A stretch of 64,000 nucleotides of DNA from Corynespora cassiicola. Its lineage: Eukaryota > Ascomycota > Dothideomycetes > Pleosporales > Corynesporascaceae. The notes beneath the pieces were generated by a model. It ran no database searches. It worked only from the letters and a program-made list of their open reading frames with translations, and was not told where the DNA came from. The first letter of the stretch is position 1; every line of letters begins with the position of its first letter. The translations under genes and the position numbers were made by a program. The DNA lies in contig JAEUWY010000004.1 in NCBI GenBank assembly GCA_022059125.1, positions 3,286,001 to 3,350,000 on the forward strand. The letters are read 5' to 3'. Shown piece by piece: positions 56,790-64,000 of this stretch.

Positions 56790-57239
56790 CGTAATGCACC
56801 ATTTCACTCTTAATCAGCGGAGTATGGGGATGTTGCTGGCCATGGCAGATCGTCCGCAGCGTTTTGTTGACAAAGTCCGCAAGTGAGGTGTCTAGCTTGC
56901 GGAGTTTGGGGGTTCGCTTGAGGCCTTTAAGCATTTTCCACTAGCAGTCGGACCGTCACCATAGATCCAGGAGCTAAACACTTTACCACTGTTTTGAAAG
57001 TCCGCTAAAGCCAAACATAGGCGGGTTTCTACAGACCTACGCATACGCAAGCTACAAGGTGGCGGTCGAAATATTTCGACATGGAAAAGGAGCATATAAG
57101 CCTTAGCTACATCCCCAGATCTAGAGCAGAAACTCGCAATCCTTCCGATCCAAACCACCTAACATCTCCTCAAGGTTTGTATATTCAGACCTATAATTCT
57201 TTTTTCCCAATCGAATTGACGACATTGCAGTAAACCAAA
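56790..57239. promoter_or_regulatory. Divergent promoter, Zn2Cys6 factor and NTF2-like gene
   Basis: 450 bases between diverging genes. A pyrimidine tract and cag at about 57213-57230 look like the 3' end of an intron in the 5' leader of the NTF2-like gene, with a possible donor at aaggtttgta (57173). An imperfect CGG...CCG type site for a zinc-cluster factor was looked for but none stands out. Confidence 0.4.
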
Positions 57240-57711
57240 ATGTCAACCGAACAGCTAAATCTTAGCGAGTGGGTGGATCACATTAATAAGCTCATTTTTT
57301 TCCAACCCGACGATGCGATTTCTACCAAAGCTATCGAAGAGCATGTTGATCCAAACTTGGTTGTCAAGTACGTTTTCCAAGCTTGCACCTACGTCAAGTC
57401 TCGAACTAACTAAATTCACTACCAGAGTTAACCATAACGTCTTCACTTATGAGCAATTCAAAGGAGGCGTTCAGTTCCTTCGATCTTCGCAAATTATAAG
57501 CTTGGATACTAACTCCCATATCATGAAGTGGGAGAACCCGGAGAAGCCTGATGGAGCAGTAGTGCGCCTCACGACATTCACAAACACTGAGAAAGCGACT
57601 GGCAAGGTTTCCAAGAAGAAAAACATTGAAATCCATACAGTAAAGGTGATTGATGGCAAGAGAAAGCTCACAGAGCTTGTTGAAGTTGAGGACGAGGAGC
57701 ACTCTGGGTAG
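57240..57711 (+). CDS. Small NTF2/SnoaL-like protein
   Basis: Exon 1 57240-57367, a 58-bp intron, exon 2 57426-57711; 137 residues. The layout (two N-terminal helices with EEHVDPNLVVKVNHNVFTYEQFKGGVQFLRS, followed by beta strands with SHIMKWENPEKPDGAVVRLTTFTN and ending KLTELVEVEDEEHSG) is that of the cone-shaped NTF2/SnoaL fold. Members bind small hydrophobic molecules or act as isomerases or cyclases; the activity here is unknown. No signal peptide is present. Its divergence from the Zn2Cys6 gene makes a regulator-target pair plausible but unproven. Confidence 0.75.
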
Positions 57712-57886
57712 ATTCGGAGCTAAATCCACATTGCCACAAGCTCTGCTTCTTTCTGAACGTTGAACTGTACGTAGAAGAGACCAATCTATAGAGGATGAAT
57801 TCACTCCTTGAAGCTCAGACTTTGGAAAAATCTACCGCATCATTTGGATTCAGCTGAGAATTGCATCACTCGTCACTAACAATCCG

Positions 57887-59943
57887 TCAAAGAATAGTAA
57901 AATCCTGCTCCACTACCTTACCGACCCAAATATTCTTTGCTCGTGCCCTGCCAACCCTTTCAAATGTCATCTCGCCCCCGTAATTGACATCAGCAACCCG
58001 AAGTACTAAACATTCGCTAAAGGCCCATCCACCCTCGACTTGCTGTCGTTGCATTACTGGGCACAGCCAAATGTGCATATGAGGGTTCAGTTCCTCATCT
58101 GTATCCCACGTAGCCATTCCAATCATATCCCCTTCTCGGCTACTAATGCTCCAGATGCCACGATTGGTAGAATAAGCCAATTTGACGGGGAGCAAGTAGC
58201 CCGTAGCTTGCATAAACGCTTCAACCACCGGTCCAAAACCTGTAGAACCCTCTGTCTCGACCTTGATTTCTCTAATCTTGAGGAGCTTGTGCGACAAAAG
58301 ACCATCCTGACCTAGGTGGCTAGTTTGCTCAGACCCTTGGCGTGACCAACGGAAGTAGATTTTGATTGCGGGATTCTCGACGGGAGCATCTACTGAAGCC
58401 CACGACCACGACGGGGCACGATAGCTAGGTGGTCGTTGAGCACGCCTACCAATCAGAGTCGAGCGTGACGTCTGCCACAAAAGATGTCGAAGGATCTCTT
58501 CTTCCCAGAGCCCACAAAAGTATTTCCCCAACTTGTTCTTCGCGCCGAAAGCACTGGCTACTCCCTCCAAGGCAGCAAATATGTCATTACCATTCGTGAG
58601 TTGACGGGTACTGAATTGCGAAATGACTGCTTCCCATTTGTCGTGGTACCGGTGAGTTGGAATGTCGGCGGTGGATTCGGTCGGCAGGAGCAGGTCTTTG
58701 AAGTTGCTGAAAGTGTCCTGGACTGAGTAGTCTCCGATTTCCTGATCTTCGCCTATACACGCTTCTTTGCATTCCCAGTAGCACAAATCTGACCCGACGT
58801 GCAGGATTCTGCTACTGAGGACTCTCTCTTGAAATGTCCATCCGCGCTTTGTGAGTGGCGATTCGGCAAGATCTTCCCTGAAGGTTCTAAACCCGGGGGT
58901 AACGTGAAGTGCCATTGGCCCTGGTCCATCTTCTGGTGTCTCCAGTGGCCATGGAAGGCGAACTGATGTCCCATGCCGAGGTGATCTTTCCAAAAACAAG
59001 CCTGTCGAGGTATCTACAGCAGCGTTGGCTGAGATGGTGAACAGCGCACGAGAGTACACCGTGCTCATCCGAGCCGCCTCCCGCAGCCAATCTTCATGAT
59101 TTCCCTGTATAATGCATAGCGCATCGATCCAAAGGAAACGAATACCTGCCGATCGAGTCAATTCTACGGCATCTCTCAAAGTGCGAGGAAGTTTGTCCAC
59201 ACTGAATCCTTCTGTCAGATGCAAGTCCATGTTAGAATCGTCGGTCTTGTAGGGATTGCCAGTGGGGCCCCAACAGTAACTCAGCGCGACGTAGTCAGAT
59301 ACATCGGTATCTGTCGGCAGGACAAGTTTAATGACATCCGGGTGTGAACCGTCGACATCCAAGACCCTTGTTGGAAGATGCCGAGAATGTGTGACCGAGG
59401 AGTTCCACGTCGAGCACTTTTGATGCGATGATTTACAAACTGAAAGCCAGTGCTGAATCGTTTTGATGTTTCGTGCATCTCCAGTTCTTTTGCTAACAAT
59501 ACGTGCTCCGAACAAGCCGTGTGCGTTTGCTGGCGCCCGTGCAATGTCCGCTACATCAAGAATTAGCTGCCCCTTCACTTGAATGACTGCTGTCTTCGTG
59601 AGCAAACTGGCCTACCTCCATCAAAGCCAACATTGAGTTTCACGACTCCTTTTCTCCCTTCACATCGAACTTCAAGCCTTGATCCAGCAAAGACTTGAAA
59701 CTGTATTGCGCCCTGCACCCCTCCTTCGACTGCTCCTTCTATAACGCCACCAGCTTCGCGGGCTATCATTGCACACAACTCACAGGTCTCAGCACTAGAT
59801 ACTAGGTCCTCCCAGGATCCATGTGTCGACCACTTTACAGGTTCCGTGTGGGCGGGGTATACGCTATCGCGCAGGTCATAGAAGCGAGGAACGAGCCATG
59901 CTCCGGCAAGGTTCTCGCAATGTGTACACAGGGACTGAGACAT
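57887..59943 (-). CDS. HET-domain (heterokaryon incompatibility) protein
   Basis: The coding blocks are 59943 to about 59614 and about 59575 to 57887; the splice between them could not be fixed (donor GTAGGC near 59612 with a CAAG acceptor, or GTGAAA near 59640 with CAG at 59570). Total is about 670 residues. The N-terminus CTHCENLAGAWLVP and CELCAMIAREA are Cys-rich; the HET core is complete: YVALSYCWGPTGNPYKT, LPRTLRDAVELTRSAGIRFLWIDALCIIQGNHEDWLREAARMSTVYSRALFTISANAA is the region, followed by KRGWTFQERVLSSRILH. HET proteins trigger cell death on fusion of unlike strains or act in fungal innate immunity. They are fast evolving and often lie in accessory regions, like this one next to a transposon relic. 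Confidence 0.88.
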
Positions 59944-61016
59944 GTCTTTACGTATGAAGATTCAACAGCTATAGGCTGGTGAAGGCATGTAGAAGAAGGG
60001 GTAGATACCGCACGAGAATAGCGGGCGCAATCATTGCGAAAGCGGGATCTAAGCCATTCTTGTCCATATACGAAGGGGCTGCATCGTCAGAATCCTATTC
60101 GCGGATGGCTTGGTCTTCAACGAGCCACCACGAAAAGATTTCCAAAACCCCGCTCAGAGAACGCATTGAGGATCGTCGTGTCCTGTCAAAGGATGAAGGG
60201 CAGCTTCCATCGCTCTTGAGTATAAAATCACGGTGACTAACTATCTTAGAAGCCGTCAGATGGTATGTGCCGCTCCTATGACACCGCCCACGCAACCAAA
60301 AAAAATGCGCGGCCAGCTCTAATGGAGCACCAATTCCCTCTCCGCATCGCGTTATCGCAGCCGCAAAATGGAATACTCGAGTCGCTCGATACAAAACGTA
60401 GGGAGCTAGTGAGATGCGCGGCTGAACTGTCTGATGGATGCGTTGAAGAAGAAGGGTCAATGAGGCTCCGCGAGAATTTTTATGGACTGCCAAGCCGGAT
60501 GACGCTAGTGTATTGAATCGATTAGCGCGCCAAGCCTCGACAACAGCCTGTGCACACCACGACGAGATGACAGCATGCGAGTATACGCGAAAGATGAACG
60601 AAAAGTAACATTCCACTCGATTACCACCATCTTACTACTTGCTCTGAAATCATATTTCCCCCCCAAAGTGAGTTGTTGTGCAACCTCTATTACCAAGCGC
60701 CGCCATTAGTAATGGCTTGTCTCCCCGGCAACATCGCTATCCGTTCCAGCGGACCTATCCGGCCTCTATCGCCCACCATGCCATCAGAGATGTTGCTGAT
60801 TCAACCTTGTGTATCCTACAGATGGCGGTGCACATGTAGCAATGGTGGTGTCCCTACCTTTGGTTTGCCACATTGGGGCCAGAACTTACAAACCACCTTC
60901 TGCAGCTCGTGAGGTTACACGCGATAGCTAGTGTATATATCCTTCGGCACATCTAGCGATGTCGTGGAATTGATTTCGCAAAAAGGCTTCAAACAGATAC
61001 ATTCTCAACAACCACC
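59944..61016. other. Intergenic region, no clear gene
   Basis: About 1.07 kb. A 173-codon frame (60616-60095, minus) begins at a true-looking ATG but has no composition or motif suggesting a protein and overlaps short plus-strand frames. The region contains no recognisable repeat. Confidence 0.45.
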
Positions 61017-62590
61017 ATGGATCGCTCATCGCAGCGCAATTTCAATTTCGTGAACCTGTCGCATCCAGACGACCTAAAGGATGATCAAACGCAGCTCCGC
61101 ATACGAAGACTCGCAATGTCCGAAGTTGGCAAGGCGCGTCGAAAGCCAAAAACAAAACGCGAGCGGAATGAGATCATGCTCGAATTCCGCGAGCCTCCCA
61201 CTAGGCCGTTCTTGGATCGGCTTGGCGGAGGGGAGCTCGACCCCTTCGTTCAGTATCCTGTCGAGTTGGACGATGCGTCGCGAGAGTTGGTCGCATACGG
61301 TGTGTGGTTTTTGTTGTTTCGGAAGAAATGGAAGAAAGAATGCTAATGGGCAGTTTTTCGCCAAAACGGTATTCATAGTCGCACCCTCAGAGGCTCGTGG
61401 TGGCCTGTGGGCCTGTCTGGCGCTGTTGCTTTCAACAACCTCCTTGCAAATTCACAGCTTTACAAGTGGAAGCAGCAGTATGGGAACCATCGTTACGAAG
61501 ACGAAGGTTCTAGCTTGGTCTATCATACGAGATCGTTGCATATAGCTCGTGAACAGATGAAGAACCCCGAGAAACATGATAGTCATGTCTTGCTTGGCAC
61601 TGTCTGCTCATTCCTGTGCCATCAGGTCAGTACGTCTATATGCGTATAGGGAGCCTGGCTGACATGAAACAGTACATTCTAGGGTCTTTCGCTGGCTGGT
61701 TCAGCCATAGAGACGCGTTGAAAACAATGGTAGAGCTTGCTGGCGGTATCAATAGCGTTGCACAAGAGGAAATCCGCCTCACCATGTCTTGGTAAGCCCC
61801 GTCTCATTGCAGTGCCTGATCATTGTCAGCTTAGGTCTTTCGTAATATTTTCCATTACTTACGTGCATGCAGGAGCGAGCTGTGTGGGGCCTTTTCTCTA
61901 GATATTCCTCCATTTTTACCCCTGCCTGAGCGATGGGCAGCCGATGCAAAATCCCCTCCTAGCTCTCCTCGATCCTCAAGTCCAATCTCCATTATTTGGA
62001 AGCAAAAGTTCCCAATGAAGCTGGACTGGATATCCATATTCGATGATGCCACCCAACTGATATCTCTGGATCGCGCGTTTACTGAGGAGCAGTTCAACGC
62101 TTCGGCAGTAAGTGGTAGTTGGATGGAGCCCACCATGCATCGTCTTCTTTCGGTCCGACCTCTTCTTCAAGGCTCGTCACCAGCGAATATCATTGAAGAG
62201 GTCTGTCGTCTGGGAACTATGTTGTTTTTGGCTCCGCTCTGGCGTATACTGGGTACAGACCCAGTCTGGACTTTTAGTATCTCGCAGAACTTGTTATCAC
62301 TGTTGAACAACAACATCGTTGAATGGAACGAACTAAAGCCACTACTCATTTGGTCGGTATATTTTGCAGCCCTCGAGGCGAGAGATGCAGAGGAAAGGAC
62401 CCAATTCATTTTCACGTTGGCTGTCCTGATGAAGGGAATGGAAATGGAGGCATGGAACGAGCTTCTGACGGTGGTCAAGGGGGTACTTTGGACAGAAACT
62501 GCTTTTGGAGCTCGCCAAAATGCTATCCAGGAAGAAGTAATGCAAATCATAGGCCAAAGCGGAGCTGAGGGCATATCTTTTTACGCTTAG
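61017..62590 (+). CDS. Fungal transcription-factor-like protein without a zinc cluster
   Basis: Four exons: 61017-61299, 61354-61625, 61673-61791, 61873-62590 (introns 54, 47, 81 bp), 463 residues. It starts FNFVNLSHPDDLKDDQTQLRIRRLAMSEVGKARRKPKTKR, the hallmark of a widespread Pezizomycotina group of short regulators that keep the C-terminal helical domain (YILGSFAGWFSHRDALKTMVELAGG, SWSELCGAFSLDIPPFLPLP) of Zn2Cys6 factors but have lost the DNA-binding cysteines. The basic KARRKPKTKRERN stretch could be a nuclear signal or a weak DNA contact. Such proteins may pair with other regulators; target unknown. All splice sites restore conserved sequence. It lies in the accessory-looking right edge. 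Confidence 0.85.
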
Positions 62591-62686
62591 CTGTTTTGGG
62601 CAAGAGTAAAACCCTGCTACCGCAGCGACTTCCACGTGAACGACCTAAACAAGATGAAGCATTCCATAAGCTCGGCTACAAGCATG

Positions 62687-62732
62687 CCGGCCACCCCACA
62701 TTCCGGCCACCCCTCATTCCGGCCACTCCGGA
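62687..62732. repeat. 16-bp tandem repeats before the transposase frame
   Basis: Three imperfect 16-bp units of the form TTCCGGCCACCCCTCA lie at about 62687-62700, 62701-62716 and 62717-62732, followed by a 10-bp direct duplication TCAATTTGAA/TCAATTTCAA at 62750-62769. Short direct repeats at this place, 60-110 bases before a transposase start, are common subterminal transposase-binding elements. Confidence 0.6.
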
Positions 62733-62795
62733 GCAACTTGGCCACCTCAATCAATTTGAATCAATTTCAACCACTTTCAACACCAGCCATCCACA

Positions 62796-63437
62796 ATGGA
62801 CGCCAGAGAAACAGCTATACAAGACGCTATCGCTGATTTCAATGCAGGCCGTTATAACAGCCAGCGAGCGGCTGCTAGGGCGTACGGCCTCCCTCGATCC
62901 ACGCTGCAAGGCCGTATGAAGGGCCAGGTACGCAAGGCCGTGAGCGGTCAACACCAGCAACGGCTGAGCCCTCAGCAAGAGGAGTTTCTTGTTGAGTGGA
63001 TTCTCGAAGAAGGGGCCCTAGGCCGACCTCCCTCACATGCTCGGGCCCGTGAAATGGCCATCCGAATCCTCCGCATGAACGGTGATCAGGCCCCTCTCGG
63101 CAAGCGCTGGGTCATTAACTTTATTAATCGCAACCCACGGGTAGCCTCAATCGTAGGCAGGAAGCTTAAGACTTCAAGGGCTGATGCCGCTACACCAGCC
63201 CAGGTGCGGGCTTTTCTGGAGCGGTTTGAACGTACAAGACTGAGGCTAAACATTCGGCTTGAAGACATACACAATATGGATGAGAGTGGGCTAGGCCTTG
63301 AGGTATGTACGAACAGCCGGGTCCTTGCCAGCTCACAGAGGAAAAAGGCTTACGTTAAAAGCCCAGAGAATCGTGAGTGGGTCACGATAATTGAGTGTAT
63401 CTGGCACCTTCCAAAAAGCCTGTTCCATCAAAAATGA
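62796..63437 (+). pseudogene. Truncated pogo/Fot1-type DDE transposase
   Basis: 213 codons from the ATG at 62796. Residues 1-45 are a psq-type helix-turn-helix (AIQDAIADFNAGRYNSQRAAARAYGLPRSTLQGR), 60-125 the CENP-B/Tc5-type helix-turn-helix (EEFLVEWILEEGALGRPPSHARAREMA), and NMDESGLG carries the first Asp of the DDE catalytic triad. After REWVTIIECI the frame departs from the family and stops, so the second Asp and third acidic residue are missing and the enzyme cannot be active. The remaining 3' part of the element is not seen in the following 250 bases, so this is a 5' fragment of a Tc1/mariner-superfamily (pogo clade) DNA transposon. Terminal inverted repeats could not be identified. Confidence 0.85.
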
Positions 63438-63683
63438 GGGGGAAGTCATTTGTAAACATTACACTGCATAAGCGTACGGTGGAGTGGCCTTTCTATCACA
63501 AGCATGATAGGTGGGATACGACGAAGAGAGAGACGTTAGTTTCTGCACCTTACCTATCCATGACGACTTCTCAGCATGTAATCAAAAAGGCAATACATAT
63601 ACCTGGTACTTAAGACAACGGTACGCCATGCGCATCAATACCTGCCATGTCACCTCCCTACATCGTGACACGGAGTTCTAACA

Positions 63684-64000
63684 ATGGAAAGCCTACCAGT
63701 GGACCACTTTGTCAAGACTCAACAATTTGTCCCAATAGTACATAGGGATCTATATCCGGCCATAGCGCCAGATAACCCAAGCTTATCTCAGAAAGGCAAA
63801 GTAATCATCATCACAGGTGCGAGCCAGGGACTGGGCAAGCGAGTATGACGCGAGGTCATTGTCCCTTATGTATTTTCTAAAGGTTTCTAGGCATTTGCGC
63901 CTGCATTTGCAGCAGCCGAAGCCAAAGCAATAGTTTTGGTCGCTCGTAGTGCAAATCAGCTGAACGATGTAGCAACTGAAGTTGCCCGGAACAACCCAGG
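63684..64000 (+). CDS. Short-chain dehydrogenase/reductase, 5' part
   Basis: Exon 1 63684-63842 and exon 2 from 63891 to beyond the window; the 48-bp intron (GTATGA...TTTCTAG) contains stops, so no long open frame covers the gene. The first 53 residues include VIIITGASQGLGK, the TGxxxGxG NAD(P)-binding motif of classical SDRs, and the frame continues as AFAPAFAAAEAKAIVLVARSANQLNDVATEV, the second beta-alpha unit with the Arg that often indicates NADP preference. The catalytic Ser-Tyr-Lys lies outside the window. Substrate and pathway cannot be told; it could begin a metabolic cluster to the right. Confidence 0.8.

Noticed and set aside
60095..60616. 173-codon minus-strand frame
   Set aside because: No recognisable composition, domain or conserved splice context; likely chance.

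Overview
This is 64 kb of nuclear DNA from a filamentous ascomycete (Pezizomycotina). The evidence is short GT-AG introns (most 46-58 bp, many exactly 49 bp), genes on both strands with no operons, and fungal families throughout: HapX-type bZIP, CYP505 P450-reductase fusion, HET domain, CipC-like, SPX-EXS, Zn2Cys6 and 2EXR proteins. Gene content and intron size would fit Dothideomycetes, but I cannot prove the class. All exon boundaries were read by eye; reading-frame closure across each gene was checked by summing exon lengths.

Layout. 0-1.3 kb: a 2EXR protein (-). 2.3-9.6 kb: three carbohydrate-active genes on the + strand (secreted six-hairpin glycosidase-like protein, sterol-glucosyltransferase-like GT with a membrane-helix tail, secreted beta-propeller BNR protein). 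11.6-13.8 kb: HapX iron regulator, with two perfect SreA-type GATA boxes just upstream of its start and a second, inverted pair of such boxes at 14.52 kb with no gene assigned. 15.8-19.6 kb: a HerA/VirB4-like P-loop ATPase. 20.3-23.7 kb: a CYP505 fatty-acid hydroxylase fusion. 27.1-32.5 kb: a 1.77-kaa RasGAP-like protein, preceded by 2.2 kb packed with minisatellites. 34.8-42.7 kb: exopolyphosphatase PPX1, an esterase-fold protein lacking its catalytic residues, a CipC-like stress protein and a SYG1/XPR1-type SPX-EXS phosphate protein; E-box (PHO4-type) motifs precede PPX1 and SYG1. 43-49 kb: two disordered or uncharacterised proteins and an AT-rich gap. 49.4-51.5 kb: a J-domain protein with a long prion-like Asn/Gly/Gln tract. 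51.8-55.3 kb: APC8/CDC23 and farnesyl pyrophosphate synthase, head to head. 55.5-57.7 kb: a Zn2Cys6 regulator divergent from a small NTF2-like protein. 57.9-64 kb: an accessory-looking end with a HET-domain gene, a zinc-cluster-less fungal regulator, a truncated pogo/Fot-type transposase and the start of a short-chain dehydrogenase that runs off the window.

Themes: iron homeostasis (HapX with its own SreA boxes), phosphate/polyphosphate handling (PPX1 and SYG1 within 8 kb), sterol/isoprenoid supply (FPPS; a sterol-type glucosyltransferase), and housekeeping cell-cycle genes mixed with accessory genes at the right edge. I saw no tRNA, rRNA, CRISPR array or complete transposon.
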